Origin: an uncultured Eubacteriales bacterium
Lineage (GTDB): Bacteria; Bacillota; Clostridia; Oscillospirales; Oscillospiraceae
DNA: 64,000 bases
Assembly (NCBI GenBank): GCA_900317425.1
Contig: ONGR01000006.1
Span: 1-64,000, forward strand
Direction: 5' to 3'
Each line of letters starts with the position of its first letter. Positions within the stretch are counted from its first letter, which is position 1. Below are positions 7,464-17,890 of this stretch, piece after piece. Below the pieces are notes generated by a model. That model searched no databases, was not told the origin of the DNA, and was given only the letters and a program-made list of their open reading frames with translations. Position numbers and translations under genes: made by a program.

Positions 7464-9295
7464 AGGAAAAGAAAGAGAAGATCGCCCTCCCGTTTTTCGG
7501 CATCCCCCGGCTCCTCCCCTTTGCCAAGCCCTACAAAAAGCAGTTTCTGGGCCTGGTGGCGGCACAGGTGCTCTGCAGTCTGTCCGACGTGGCCCGTCCC
7601 GTGCTGCAGAAGTACGCTCTGGACCACTTCGTCAAGGCCGGCACCCTCTCCGGTATCGTCCCCTTCGCGGCGGTATACGCCCTGCTGATCGTGCTGACGG
7701 CGCTGGTGAGCTACTTCGGCGTCCGGAGCTGCATGGCCACGGAGGTCCGTCTGAACCGGGATATGCGCAACAAGGCCTTCGCCCATCTGCAGGAGCTCTC
7801 CTTCGACTACTATAATCAGAACAGCGTGGGCTATATCCACGCCCGGGTCATGAGCGACACCAGCCGCATCGGCGAGCTCTTTACCTGGCAACTGTTCGAC
7901 GGCACCTTCTTCGCCATCTTCGTTCTGGGCGCCGCCGTGGTCATGCTGAAGATCAACGTGACCCTCACAGGTCTGGTGTTCCTGGTGGTGCCGGTGATCG
8001 CCCTGCTGTTCGCCTTTTTCCAGCAGCGGCTCTTCGACCTGCATCAGCAGATCCGGGAGATCAACTCCCACATCACCGGCAACTTCAACGAGGGCATCAC
8101 CGGCGCCAAGACCATCAAGTCTCTGGCGGTGGAGAAAAAGATCGACAGCGAATTCCGGGAGGAGACCTCCCACATGAAGCGCACGGTGCTCCAGTCCGCC
8201 CGGACCCACGGCGCCTTCTCCATGATCACCAACCTGGCCTCCTCCTGCGCCCTGGCGCTGGTGCTGTGGAAGGGCGGCATCCTGGCCGCCGACCAGGTGG
8301 GCACCTTCTCCCTCTTCATGAGCTATGCCCAGGATCTGATGGAGCCGGTGCGCTGGCTGGTGGAGGTGCTGGCCCTGCTGGTCCAGGCCCAGGTCAACAT
8401 CGGCCGCTTCACCGACCTGCTGGCTCTGAAGCCCACGGTGACGGACACGGCGGAGGTCATCGAAACATACGGCGACTGCTTCCACCCCAAAAAGGAGAAC
8501 TGGGAGCCCATCCGGGGCGACATCGAGTTCGAGCACGTGGACTTCAAGTACCCCGACGGCGAGGAATACATCCTGACGGATTTCAATCTGAAGATCCCCT
8601 TCGGCACCAACGTGGCCATCGTGGGTGAGACAGGCGCCGGCAAGTCCACTCTGGCCAGTCTCATCTGCCGGTTCTACGAGCCCACCCGGGGCCGCCTGCT
8701 CATCGACGGCCGGGACGCCCGGGACCGCTCCCAGCTGTGGCTCCACTCCGCCCTGGGCTACGTGCTCCAGTCCCCCCACCTGTTCTCCGGCACCATCCGG
8801 GACAATCTGGTCTATGGCAAGCCCGACGCCACCGAGGAGGAGATCGACCGGGCCATCCGGCTGGTCTCCCTGGACAGCGTCCTGGCCAAGCTGGAGAAGG
8901 GGCTGGACACCGACGTGGGCGAGGGCGGCGACCTGCTCTCCACCGGTGAGAAGCAGCTGATCTCCTTTGCCCGGGCCATTCTGGCCGACCCCAAGATCGT
9001 GGTGCTGGACGAGGCCACCGCCTCCGTGGATACCATCACCGAGCAGAAGATCCAGTCCGCCATCGACCAGGTGATCCGGGGCCGCACCTCCATCGTCATC
9101 GCCCACCGGCTCTCCACCGTCAAGGACGCGGATATCATTCTGGTGGTCCAGGACGGCAAGATCATCGAGCAGGGCCGCCACAGCCAGTTGCTGGCCCGGA
9201 AGGGGCACTATTACGACCTGTGGATGCGCCAGTATGAGGACGCGGCCATCTCCCGGGTGTGGGAGGAGACCTCCGGGAAGAAGGCACAGCGCTGA
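7460..9295 (+). CDS. ABC exporter half-transporter, catalytic partner subunit
   Basis: The protein is 611 aa with the same exporter fold. Walker A is GETGAGKST (about 388), Walker B VVLDEATASVD has the catalytic Glu, and the H-loop is IAHR. The signature reads LSTGEKQL instead of LSGGQ. In the heterodimer this altered signature faces the Asp-containing Walker B of the upstream subunit, so the two defects fall on the same ATP site, as known for asymmetric exporters. The start overlaps the previous stop (ATGA), which implies translational coupling and 1:1 assembly. Confidence 0.92.
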   Translation: MKEKKEKIALPFFGIPRLLPFAKPYKKQFLGLVAAQVLCSLSDVARPVLQKYALDHFVKAGTLSGIVPFAAVYALLIVLTALVSYFGVRSCMATEVRLNRDMRNKAFAHLQELSFDYYNQNSVGYIHARVMSDTSRIGELFTWQLFDGTFFAIFVLGAAVVMLKINVTLTGLVFLVVPVIALLFAFFQQRLFDLHQQIREINSHITGNFNEGITGAKTIKSLAVEKKIDSEFREETSHMKRTVLQSARTHGAFSMITNLASSCALALVLWKGGILAADQVGTFSLFMSYAQDLMEPVRWLVEVLALLVQAQVNIGRFTDLLALKPTVTDTAEVIETYGDCFHPKKENWEPIRGDIEFEHVDFKYPDGEEYILTDFNLKIPFGTNVAIVGETGAGKSTLASLICRFYEPTRGRLLIDGRDARDRSQLWLHSALGYVLQSPHLFSGTIRDNLVYGKPDATEEEIDRAIRLVSLDSVLAKLEKGLDTDVGEGGDLLSTGEKQLISFARAILADPKIVVLDEATASVDTITEQKIQSAIDQVIRGRTSIVIAHRLSTVKDADIILVVQDGKIIEQGRHSQLLARKGHYYDLWMRQYEDAAISRVWEETSGKKAQR

Positions 9296-9320
9296 GCTTA
9301 TCACACGAAATATTATCACC

Positions 9321-9352
9321 AAAAAAAAGAGCGGCGTATGCCGCTCTTTTTT
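9321..9352 (+). terminator. Terminator of the ABC exporter operon
   Basis: GAGCGGC/GCCGCTC with a GTAT loop, flanked by A8 on the left and T6 on the right. It could act in both directions. Confidence 0.88.
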
Positions 9353-9635
9353 CGTCCCCCTTGTCAGACAGACATTTCCCCCTGACGTATGTTTTCCGGC
9401 GCCGTTTCCGGCTCCTTTCCTCGATTATACGACAATCCCGCGGAAAATGTGTGTGCCTGCGGCCCAATTTCCGTTTTTTTCTTCTGCCCCGCCGGCATTC
9501 CTCTTTCTCCGGCAAAAACGGGGGTCTTCCCCCGGTCTCCACTTCCCCGTTGCGCGCCGGCAAGGCGAAACGGCCGGTCAAATGCAGCGGCTGTCACAAT
9601 CTCTCGTTCCCGGCGGATGCCATGACGATACGGAC
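9353..9635. other. Intergenic stretch with no recognisable element
   Basis: It lies between two convergent terminators. I see no ORF with a ribosome binding site, no tRNA-like fold and no repeat. Short open frames here have unremarkable composition. Confidence 0.5.
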
Positions 9636-9671
9636 ACAAAAAACAGGAGCGGATCCCTGGATCCACTCCTG
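9636..9671 (-). terminator. Terminator at the 3' end of the purine operon
   Basis: CAGGAG/CTCCTG plus the inner GGATCC/GGATCC arms form a long hairpin at 9644-9671. On the minus strand it runs into a T-rich tract (the A-run at 9638-9643 read in reverse). It lies just after the fhs stop. Confidence 0.8.
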
Positions 9672-9688
9672 CTTTTATTCGGAAGATA

Positions 9689-11359
9689 TCAGAACAATCC
9701 GGAAATCACGCCGTTCTCGTCCACGTCGATCCGCTCGGCGGCGGGGACCCTGGGCAGGCCCGGCATGGTCATGATGTCGCCGGTATAGGCCACGATGAAG
9801 CCGGCGCCGGCGGACACCTTCAGGTTCCGCACCGTGACGGTGAAGCCCTCCGGGGCGCCCAGCAGAGTCGGGTCGTCGGAGAAGCTGTACTGGGTCTTGG
9901 CCACGCAGATGGGGAGCTTGTCAAAGCCCAGCTCCGTGAGCTGCTGCGCCTTCTTCTTGGCCGCAGGCAGGAGCAGCAGGTGCTTGGCGTGGTAGACCCG
10001 CTTGGCAATGGCGCGGATCTTCTCCTCGATGGGCAGATCCAGCTCATAGGAGCAGCGGAAATCATTGGGCTGCTCGCACAGACGGACCACCTCTTCGGCC
10101 AGGGCCATGCCGCCCTCGCCGCCCTTGGCCCACACCTCGCTGAGGGCCACGTTGACGCCCAGCTCGCTGCACCGCTTCTCCACCAGATCCAGTTCCGCCT
10201 TGGTATCGGTGGGGAAGGCGTTGATGGCCACCACGCAGGGCAGGCCGAACACGTTCTTGATGTTGTCCACGTGCTGCAGCAGGTTGGGCAGGCCCTTCTC
10301 CAGAGCCTCCAGGTTCTCGTTATTGAGATCCGCCTTGGCCACGCCGCCGTGATACTTCAGGGCGCGGACGGTGGCCACGATGACCACGGCGGAGGGATGG
10401 AAGCCGGCCATGCGGCACTTGATGTCCAGGAACTTCTCAGCGCCCAGATCGGCGGCGAAGCCCGCCTCGGTGACGGCGTAGTCGCCCAGCTTCAGCGCCA
10501 TGCGGGTGGCGGTGATGGAGTTGCAGCCGTGGGCGATGTTGGCGAAGGGGCCGCCGTGGATAAAGGCGGGGGTGCCCTCCAGCGTCTGGACCAGATTGGG
10601 CTTCAGGGCGTCCTTCAGCAGGGCGGCCATGGCGCCCTCGGCCTTCAGATCGTGGGCGGTGACGGGCTTGCCGTCGTAGGTATAGCCCACGATGATCCGG
10701 GCCAGACGTGCCTTCAGGTCGGTGATGTCGCTGGCCAGGCACAGGACCGCCATGACCTCGCTGGCCACGGTGATCTCAAAGCCGTCCTCCCGGGGCACAC
10801 CCTGGACCTTGCCGCCCAGGCCGTCCACGATGTGGCGCAGCTGGCGGTCGTTCATATCCACGGCGCGCTTCCAGGTGATCTGTTTGGGGTCGATGCCTAA
10901 GGCGTTGCCCTGCTGGATATGGTTGTCCAGCATGGCGGCCAGCAGGTTGTTGGCCGCGCCGATGGCGTGGAAGTCGCCGGTGAAGTGGAGGTTGATGTCC
11001 TCCATGGGAACCACCTGGGCATAGCCGCCGCCGGCGGCGCCGCCCTTGACGCCGAACACCGGGCCCAGAGAGGGCTCCCGGAGCGCCACGATGGCGTTCT
11101 TGCCGATCTTCCGCAGGCCGTCCGTCAGGCCCACGCTGGTGGTGGTCTTGCCCTCGCCCGCCGGAGTGGGGGTGATGGCGGTGACCAGGATCAGCTTGCC
11201 GTCCGGCTTGTCCGCCAGGTCCCGCAGCAGCTGGTAGTCCACCTTGGCCTTGTAGCGGCCGTAGGGCTCCAGATATTTCTCGTCCACGCCGGCCTTGGCC
11301 GCAATATCGGTGATGGGCCGCATGGGGCAGGCCTGGGCGATCTCGATGTCAGTTCTCAT
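9689..11359 (-). CDS. fhs: Formate-tetrahydrofolate ligase
   Basis: The protein is 556 aa, the normal length. It makes 10-formyl-THF from formate, THF and ATP, the one-carbon donor needed by PurN and the AICAR transformylase of the same operon. The ATP-binding motif is [13 protein letters not shown] near residue 70, followed by [19 protein letters not shown] and [11 protein letters not shown], all diagnostic. GAGGAGGG precedes the ATG. It is the last gene of the purine operon, 21 nt after guaB. Its placement with pur genes and a ZTP riboswitch is coherent, because ZTP/ZMP accumulates when 10-formyl-THF runs short. Confidence 0.97.
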   Translation of the reverse strand: MRTDIEIAQACPMRPITDIAAKAGVDEKYLEPYGRYKAKVDYQLLRDLADKPDGKLILVTAITPTPAGEGKTTTSVGLTDGLRKIGKNAIVALREPSLGPVFGVKGGAAGGGYAQVVPMEDINLHFTGDFHAIGAANNLLAAMLDNHIQQGNALGIDPKQITWKRAVDMNDRQLRHIVDGLGGKVQGVPREDGFEITVASEVMAVLCLASDITDLKARLARIIVGYTYDGKPVTAHDLKAEGAMAALLKDALKPNLVQTLEGTPAFIHGGPFANIAHGCNSITATRMALKLGDYAVTEAGFAADLGAEKFLDIKCRMAGFHPSAVVIVATVRALKYHGGVAKADLNNENLEALEKGLPNLLQHVDNIKNVFGLPCVVAINAFPTDTKAELDLVEKRCSELGVNVALSEVWAKGGEGGMALAEEVVRLCEQPNDFRCSYELDLPIEEKIRAIAKRVYHAKHLLLLPAAKKKAQQLTELGFDKLPICVAKTQYSFSDDPTLLGAPEGFTVTVRNLKVSAGAGFIVAYTGDIMTMPGLPRVPAAERIDVDENGVISGLF

Positions 11360-11380
11360 GACAAATCCCTCCTCAAATTA

Positions 11381-12883
11381 TTACTGACTCTGTCTGGTGG
11401 TGCGCAGCGTCACGTCGTGATAGCCGCCCTCCACGATGCTGGTGGAGGACACCACCGTCAGCTTGGCGTTCTTCTGCAGCTCACCGATGGTCAGCACGCC
11501 GCAGTTGCACATGGTGGACTTGACCTTGTAGAGGCTCTTGCGCACGTTCTCGCGCAGGGGGCCGGCGTAGGTGACGTAGGAGTCCACGCCCTCCTCGAAG
11601 GACAGGCCCTCCTTGCCGCCCAGGTCGTAGCGCTGCCAGTTGCGGGCGCGGTTGCTGCCCTCGCCCCAGTACTCCTTCACCACCGTGCCGTTGATGGTCA
11701 GCTTGGTGGTGGGGCTCTCGTCAAACCGGGCGAAGTAGCGGCCCAGCATCAGGAAATCGGCGCCCATGGCCAGAGCCAGCGTCATGTGATAGTCGTGGAC
11801 GATGCCGCCGTCGGAGCAGATGGGCACGTAGATGCCGGTCTTCTCATAGTACTCGTCCCGGGCGGCGGCCACGTCGATGAGGGCACTGGCCTGACCGCGG
11901 CCGATGCCCTTGGTCTCGCGGGTGATGCAGATGGATCCGCCTCCGATGCCCACCTTGACAAAGTCGGCGCCGGCCTCCGCCAGGAAGAGGAAGCCTTCCC
12001 GATCCACCACGTTGCCGGCGCCCACCTTCACGGTGTCGCCGTAATTGGCCCGGATCCAGTCGATGGTCTTCTTCTGCCAGCAGGAGTAGCCCTCGGAGGA
12101 GTCGATGCACAGTACGTCGGCGCCGGCCTCCACCAGAGCGGGGACGCGCCGGGCGTAGTCGCGGGAGTTGATGCCCGCGCCTACCAGATAGCGCTTCTCC
12201 TTGTCCAGCAGCTCCAGCGGATTGTCCTTGTGGTTGGCATAGTCCTTGCGGAAGACGAAGTAGGCCAGGCGGCCCTCACCGTCCACGATGGGCAGGGTGT
12301 TGAGCTTGTGGTCCCAGATGATGTCGTTGGCCTCCTTCAGCGTGGTGCCCAGAGGGGCGGTGACCAGCTTCTCCAGGGGGGTCATGAAGGTCGCCACCTT
12401 CTCCTCGCCCGTCATGCGGCTGACCCGGTAGTCGCGGCTGGTGACCATGCCCAGCAGCTTGCCATTGGCGGTGCCGTCGTCGGTGACGGCCACGGTGGAG
12501 TAGCCGTTGCGCTCCTTCAGGGCCAGGATGTCCGCCAGCGTGTTGTCCGGGGTCACGTTGGAGTCGCTGACCACGAAGCCGGACTTGTAGTTCTTCACCC
12601 GGGCCACCATGGCGGCCTCGGACTCGATGCTCTGGGAGCCGAAGATGAAGGAGATGCCGCCCTCCTTGGCCAGGGCGATCGCCAGCGTGTCGTTGGACAC
12701 GGACTGCATGATGGCGGAGGTCATGGGGATGTTCAGGGAGATGGCCGGCTCCTCGCCCTTGCGGAAACGGACCAGGGGGGTCTTGAGAGACACGTTGTCC
12801 GGCACGCACTCCTCGGACGTATAGCCGGGGATCAGCAGATATTCACTGAAGGTGCGGGAGGGTTCCTTGTAATAATATGCCAT
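11381..12883 (-). CDS. guaB: IMP dehydrogenase, Tritrichomonas-like type
   Basis: The protein is 500 aa. It oxidises IMP to XMP with NAD, the first step to GMP. Two CBS-like segments lie at about 100-220. The catalytic loop is [18 protein letters not shown] with the nucleophilic Cys, and the mobile flap carries [10 protein letters not shown] (Arg-Tyr). The stretches [19 protein letters not shown] and [14 protein letters not shown] differ from the usual bacterial GuaB (GPGSICTTR) and resemble what I recall of the Tritrichomonas foetus enzyme. It sits between purL and fhs, so IMP made by the operon is turned toward GMP. Confidence 0.95.
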   Translation of the reverse strand: MAYYYKEPSRTFSEYLLIPGYTSEECVPDNVSLKTPLVRFRKGEEPAISLNIPMTSAIMQSVSNDTLAIALAKEGGISFIFGSQSIESEAAMVARVKNYKSGFVVSDSNVTPDNTLADILALKERNGYSTVAVTDDGTANGKLLGMVTSRDYRVSRMTGEEKVATFMTPLEKLVTAPLGTTLKEANDIIWDHKLNTLPIVDGEGRLAYFVFRKDYANHKDNPLELLDKEKRYLVGAGINSRDYARRVPALVEAGADVLCIDSSEGYSCWQKKTIDWIRANYGDTVKVGAGNVVDREGFLFLAEAGADFVKVGIGGGSICITRETKGIGRGQASALIDVAAARDEYYEKTGIYVPICSDGGIVHDYHMTLALAMGADFLMLGRYFARFDESPTTKLTINGTVVKEYWGEGSNRARNWQRYDLGGKEGLSFEEGVDSYVTYAGPLRENVRKSLYKVKSTMCNCGVLTIGELQKNAKLTVVSSTSIVEGGYHDVTLRTTRQSQ

Positions 12884-12901
12884 CGTCGTCTTCCTTTCTC
12901 A

Positions 12902-15900
12902 CTATTTGAAATATGCCACGGCGGAGACGAACATCTTCATGTCGTAGTCGCCGGGTACGTTCTGATAGAGGCCAGTCCCTATCCGCTCGGCGTGGCCCAT
13001 CTTGCCGAAGACACGGCCGTCCGGGGAGGTGATGCCCTCCACGGCCCAGACCGAGCCGTTGGGGTTGAAGTGGACGTCCATGGTGGGCTTCCCCGCCAGA
13101 TCCACGTACTGGGTGGCGATCTGGCCGTTCTCGGCCAGCTGGCGGATCAGCGCCTCGGAGGCGTAGAACCGGCCCTCGCCGTGGGAGATGGGCACGTTGT
13201 ACACGTCGCCCACACGGGTGTTCGCCAGCCAGGGGGACTTGTCGGAGGCCACCCGCACCGGCACGATCCGGGACTGGTGGCGGCCGATGACGTTGTAGGT
13301 CAGGGTGGGGCAGTTCTCGTCGGTGTCGATGATCCGGCCGTAGGGCACCAGGCCCAGCTTGATGAGGGCCTGGAAGCCGTTGCAGATGCCGGCCATCAGT
13401 CCACCGCGCCCATCCAGCAGCTCGCCCACGGCCTTCTTCACCGCTGCGCTGCGGAAGAAGGCGGTGATGAACTTGCCGGAGCCGTCCGGCTCGTCGCCGC
13501 CGGAGAAGCCGCCGGGAATGAAGATCATCTGGGCCTGGGCCACCTGGCGGGCAAAGTAGTCGGTGGCGTCGGCAATGGCGGCGGAGGTCAGGTTGCGGAT
13601 GATCACCGTCTCCGGCTCGGCGCCGGCGGCGGCAAAGGCCTTGGCGCTGTCATACTCGCAGTTGGTGCCGGGGAACACGGGGATCAGCACCTTGGGCTTG
13701 GCGCACTTCATAATGGCCGGGGTCCTGTCTTTGGCCGCGTAGTCCAGGCAGGGGATCTGAGCTGCGGGAGTGGGGATGTTGCAGGGATAGACGCTCTCCA
13801 GCTTGCCCTCGTAGACGGTCAGCAGCTCGTCCAGAGGCACCGTCACGCCGCCCCGGCGGATGGCCTTTTCGGCGGTGGTGCGGCCCAGCAGCGCGCCGGT
13901 GCCGTCCGCCTTCTCCGCCAGCTCCAGCACGAAGGCGCCGTAGCGGTAGCCGAAGACGGTCTCGTCTGTGACGGCGGCGTCATAGGCGAAGCCGATGCCG
14001 TTGCCGAAGCACATCTTCATCACCGCCTCCGCCACGCCGCCGTAGGTGGGCGTGTAGGCGGAGACCGCCTTGCCGCTCTTCAGCAGGGCATGGACGGTAT
14101 CGTAGGTCCTCAGCAGGCTCTCCGCAGTGGGCAGGCCGTTCTCATCGTAGTCCGGGCACAGCAGCACCACGTCGTGGTCCGGCGCCTTGAACTCACCCGA
14201 GGTGATCTCCGCCAAGTTGGCGGTAGTCACGGCGAAGGAAACCAGCGTGGGCGGCACGGAGAGGTTCTCGAAGGTGCCGCTCATGGAGTCCTTGCCGCCG
14301 ATGGCGGCCATGCCCAGGCCCTTCTGGGCCCGGAAGGCGCCCAGCAGGGCAGCCAGCGGCTTGCCCCAGCGGCGGCTGTCCTGTCCCAGTTTCTCAAAAT
14401 ATTCCTGGAATGTCAAGTAGGTATCCTGCCGATCGGCGCCGGAGGCGATCAGCTTGGACACGGATTCCACCACAGCCAGATACGCGCTGTGGTAGGGGCT
14501 CTTCTCGGCGATATAGGGGTTATAGCCCCAGGCCATCACCGAGCAGGTGTCGGTGTCCTTGGTCTCCACGGAGATCTTGTGGGCCATGGCCTGGGCCGGG
14601 GTCAGCTGATATTTGCCGCCGAAGGGCATCAGCACGGTGCCGGTGCCGATGGTGGAGTCGAACCGCTCCGAAAGGCCCCGCTTGGAGCAGACGTTCAGAT
14701 CGCCTGCCAGTGCCTTGTAACCGGCGGCAAAGTCGCCGGGGATGGTCTTGGCAAAGGGTCGGGGCTTCGCGGCGTGGGCGGTGATGTGCTTCTCGGCGCC
14801 GTTGGTGTCCAGGAAGGCGCGGGCCACGTCCACGATGGGCTTGCCCCGCCAGGTCATGGTCAGCCGGGGCTCAGCCTTCACGGCGGCGATGACGGTGGAT
14901 TCCAGATTCTCGGCCGCGGCGATGGCGCAGAAGCGCTCCACGTCCGCCGGGCCCACCACAACCGCCATCCGCTCCTGGGATTCGGAGATGGCCAGCTCGG
15001 TGCCGTCCAGGCCCTCGTACTTCTTGGGCACCTTGTCCAGGTCGATATCCAGACCGTCGGCCAGCTCGCCCACGGCCACGGACACGCCGCCGGCCCCGAA
15101 GTCGTTGCAGCGGCGGATCATCCGGGCGGCCTCGGCGTTGCGAAACAGCCGCTGGAGCTTCCGCTCCTCGGGTGCGTTGCCCTTCTGGACCTCGGAGCCG
15201 CAATTCTCCACGGAGTGGGCGTTGTGGGCCTTGGAGGATCCGGTGGCGCCGCCGATGCCGTCGCGGCCGGTGCGGCCGCCCAGCAGGATCACCACGTCGC
15301 CGGGCTCGGGCCGCTCCCGGCGTACGTTCTCCGCCGGGGCCGCGGCGATCACCGCGCCGATCTCCATCCGCTTGGCGGCATAGCCGTCGTGATAGAGCTC
15401 GTCCACCTGGCCGGTGGCCAGGCCGATCTGGTTGCCGTAGGAGGAATAGCCCGCGGCGGCGGTGGTCACCAGCTTGCGCTGGGGCAGCTTGCCGGGGATG
15501 GTCTCCGCCAGCGGACGCAGGGGGTCCGCCGCGCCGGTGACGCGCATGGCGGCATAGACGTAGCTTCTGCCGGAGAGGGGGTCACGGATGGCGCCGCCGA
15601 TGCAGGTGGCCGCGCCGCCGAAGGGCTCGATCTCCGTGGGGTGGTTGTGGGTCTCGTTCTTAAAGAGCAGCAGCCAGTCCTGCGCCTCGCCCTCCACGTT
15701 CACCTTGATTTTGACGGTGCAGGCGTTGATCTCCTCCGACTCGTCCAGCTTGGTGAGGAGGCCCTTCTTTTTGAGGTACTTGGCCGCGATGGTGCCCATG
15801 TCCATCAGCGTCACGGGCTTGGTGCGGCCCAGCTCGGCGCGGACGGCCACGTACTCCTCATAGGCCGCCTGCAGCTCCTCGTCCTCGAACGTCACGCCGT

Positions 15901-16594
15901 CGATGATGGTGTGGAAGGTGGTGTGGCGGCAGTGATCGGACCAGTAGGTGTCCACCACCTTGATCTCGGTGATGGTGGGGTCCCGGCCCTCCGCGCGGAA
16001 ATAGTCCCGGCAGCAGAGGATGTCCCCCAGGTCCATGGCAAGGCCCCGGCTGGCGATGAACTCGGCCAGGGCGGCCTCGTCCATCTCCCGGAAGCCGTGG
16101 AGCGTCTCCACGCTCTCCGGCACGCCGTAGTCCACCGTCAGCGTCTCCGGCATGGTGAGGGTTGCCTCCCGGCTCTCCACCGGGTTGATGACGTATTTCT
16201 TGATGGCGGCGATCTGCTCCTCGGTCAGCTTGCCGGTGAGGACGTACACCCTGGCGGTGCGGACCACGGGCCGCTCGGCCCGGGAGATGATCTGGATGCA
16301 CTGGGCCGCCGAGTCCGCCCGCTGGTCGTACTGGCCGGGCAGATACTCCACGGCGAACACCGTGTCGCCGCCGGCAGGCAGCTCGGCATACACGTCGTCC
16401 AGCTGGGGCTCGCTGAGCACCGTCTGCACGGCGTAGTCAAAGAGGGCCCTGTCGATGCCCTCCACGTCATAGCGGTTGAAGAGCCGCAGCTCCTCCAGTC
16501 CCTCGATGCCCAGGAACGTGCGGATATCCTGGCGCAGATTCCGGGCCTCGTTGGCCAGCGCCGCTTTCTTCTCTACATAAACTCGATATACCAT
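12902..16594 (-). CDS. purL: Phosphoribosylformylglycinamidine synthase, single-chain form
   Basis: The protein is 1230 aa, combining the synthetase and glutaminase parts that Bacillus splits into PurS, PurL and PurQ. It converts FGAR, ATP and glutamine to FGAM. The central part has SDHCRHTTFHTIIDG and NHPTEIEPFGGAATCIGG; the second half has GKDSMSGTFENL. The C-terminal glutamine amidotransferase begins about residue 960 with VLIPVFPGTNCEYDSAKAF and has the nucleophile in GICNGFQ. GAAAGGA precedes the ATG; purD ends 12 nt upstream. Confidence 0.96.
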   Translation of the reverse strand: MVYRVYVEKKAALANEARNLRQDIRTFLGIEGLEELRLFNRYDVEGIDRALFDYAVQTVLSEPQLDDVYAELPAGGDTVFAVEYLPGQYDQRADSAAQCIQIISRAERPVVRTARVYVLTGKLTEEQIAAIKKYVINPVESREATLTMPETLTVDYGVPESVETLHGFREMDEAALAEFIASRGLAMDLGDILCCRDYFRAEGRDPTITEIKVVDTYWSDHCRHTTFHTIIDGVTFEDEELQAAYEEYVAVRAELGRTKPVTLMDMGTIAAKYLKKKGLLTKLDESEEINACTVKIKVNVEGEAQDWLLLFKNETHNHPTEIEPFGGAATCIGGAIRDPLSGRSYVYAAMRVTGAADPLRPLAETIPGKLPQRKLVTTAAAGYSSYGNQIGLATGQVDELYHDGYAAKRMEIGAVIAAAPAENVRRERPEPGDVVILLGGRTGRDGIGGATGSSKAHNAHSVENCGSEVQKGNAPEERKLQRLFRNAEAARMIRRCNDFGAGGVSVAVGELADGLDIDLDKVPKKYEGLDGTELAISESQERMAVVVGPADVERFCAIAAAENLESTVIAAVKAEPRLTMTWRGKPIVDVARAFLDTNGAEKHITAHAAKPRPFAKTIPGDFAAGYKALAGDLNVCSKRGLSERFDSTIGTGTVLMPFGGKYQLTPAQAMAHKISVETKDTDTCSVMAWGYNPYIAEKSPYHSAYLAVVESVSKLIASGADRQDTYLTFQEYFEKLGQDSRRWGKPLAALLGAFRAQKGLGMAAIGGKDSMSGTFENLSVPPTLVSFAVTTANLAEITSGEFKAPDHDVVLLCPDYDENGLPTAESLLRTYDTVHALLKSGKAVSAYTPTYGGVAEAVMKMCFGNGIGFAYDAAVTDETVFGYRYGAFVLELAEKADGTGALLGRTTAEKAIRRGGVTVPLDELLTVYEGKLESVYPCNIPTPAAQIPCLDYAAKDRTPAIMKCAKPKVLIPVFPGTNCEYDSAKAFAAAGAEPETVIIRNLTSAAIADATDYFARQVAQAQMIFIPGGFSGGDEPDGSGKFITAFFRSAAVKKAVGELLDGRGGLMAGICNGFQALIKLGLVPYGRIIDTDENCPTLTYNVIGRHQSRIVPVRVASDKSPWLANTRVGDVYNVPISHGEGRFYASEALIRQLAENGQIATQYVDLAGKPTMDVHFNPNGSVWAVEGITSPDGRVFGKMGHAERIGTGLYQNVPGDYDMKMFVSAVAYFK

Positions 16595-16606
16595 GTTCCG
16601 TTCCTT

Positions 16607-17866
16607 TCACGCGTCCAGCGCCCGCCGGCCGATATCTCTGCGGTAATAGGCGTTGCCGAAATGGATTTTCTCCACCTGCTCATAGGCCTGCGCCACGGCG
16701 GATTTCAGATCCGCCGCCGTGGCCACCACGCCCAGCACCCGGCCGCCGCTGGTCAGCAGCTTGCCGCCGGACAGCTTGGCGCCGGCCACGTAGATCCGGG
16801 CACTTACGTCCTCATCCACGGTGATCTCATAGCCCTTTTCATAGGAGGCGGGATAGCCCTCCGAGGCCATGACCACGCAGCAGGCGGCGCCGTCGGAGAA
16901 CCTCACCTCCGTCTGGGCCAGCCTGCCGTCCCGGCAGGCCCGCATGACGGTGAGCAGATCGCTCTCCATCAGCGGCAGCACCACCTGGGTCTCCGGATCG
17001 CCGAAGCGGCAGTTGTATTCGATGACCTTGGGGCCGTCGGGCGTCAGCATGAGGCCGAAGTAGAGGCAGCCCCGGAAGGTACGGCCCTCGGCGCGCATGG
17101 CCCGGATGGTGGGCAGGAAGATCTCCTCCATGCACCGCGCCGCCACGTCCGCCGTGTAATAAGGGTTGGGGGCCACGGTGCCCATGCCGCCGGTGTTGAG
17201 ACCCTCGTCCCCGTCATGGGCCCGTTTGTGGTCCATGGACGACACCATGGGCACCACCGTCTCCCCGTCCGTAAAGGACAGGACGGACACCTCCGGCCCG
17301 GTGAGGAACTCCTCGATGACCACCCGGTCGCCGCTGTGGCCGAACTTCTTGTCCACCATGATGGTGGCGATGGCGTTTCGCGCCTCCTCCCGGGTCCCGG
17401 CGATGATGACGCCCTTGCCCAGGGCCAGACCGTCGGCCTTGATGACCACCGGCAGCTTCGCCGTCTCCAGATAGGCCAGGGCCGCGTCCCGGTCGGTGAA
17501 CACCTCGTACCGGGCGGTGGGGATGCCGTATTTCTTCATGAGATCCTTGGCAAACACCTTGCTGCCCTCGATGATGGCGGCCTTCTTCTCCGGGCCGAAG
17601 CAGGGGATGCCCGCCACCTCCAGGGCGTCCACCATACCCAGGACCAGCGGGTCGTCCGGCGTCACCACGGCGAAGTCGATCTTCTGCTCCGCGGCAAAGC
17701 GCACGGCGCCCTCGATATCCGTGGCGGCGATATCCACGCACACGGCGTCGGCGGCGATGCCGCCGTTGCCGGGCAGGGCGTAGACGGTCTCCACGTCCCG
17801 GTTCTCCTTCAGCTTTTGGATGATGGCGTGCTCCCGCCCGCCGCCGCCGATGACCAGTAGCTTCAT
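16607..17866 (-). CDS. purD: Phosphoribosylamine-glycine ligase
   Basis: The protein is 419 aa, the normal length. It makes GAR from phosphoribosylamine, glycine and ATP. It starts with MKLLVIGGGGREHAI, the PurD signature, and continues with VYALPGNGGIA. The ATP-grasp core includes VIKADGLALGKGVI and EEFLTGPEVSVLSFTDG, and RFGDPETQVVLP supplies metal ligands. It lies 24 nt after the AICAR transformylase gene. Confidence 0.97.
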   Translation of the reverse strand: MKLLVIGGGGREHAIIQKLKENRDVETVYALPGNGGIAADAVCVDIAATDIEGAVRFAAEQKIDFAVVTPDDPLVLGMVDALEVAGIPCFGPEKKAAIIEGSKVFAKDLMKKYGIPTARYEVFTDRDAALAYLETAKLPVVIKADGLALGKGVIIAGTREEARNAIATIMVDKKFGHSGDRVVIEEFLTGPEVSVLSFTDGETVVPMVSSMDHKRAHDGDEGLNTGGMGTVAPNPYYTADVAARCMEEIFLPTIRAMRAEGRTFRGCLYFGLMLTPDGPKVIEYNCRFGDPETQVVLPLMESDLLTVMRACRDGRLAQTEVRFSDGAACCVVMASEGYPASYEKGYEITVDEDVSARIYVAGAKLSGGKLLTSGGRVLGVVATAADLKSAVAQAYEQVEKIHFGNAYYRRDIGRRALDA

Positions 17867-17890
17867 GGCAAACTCTCCTATTATATTCGA

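Noticed and set aside
10919..17860. A 2313-codon open frame on the plus strand
   Set aside because: It lies entirely antisense to purL, purD, guaB and fhs. Long opposite-strand frames are expected where codons end in G or C. The peptide is a low-complexity run of Gly, His, Leu, Val and Ala with no domain.
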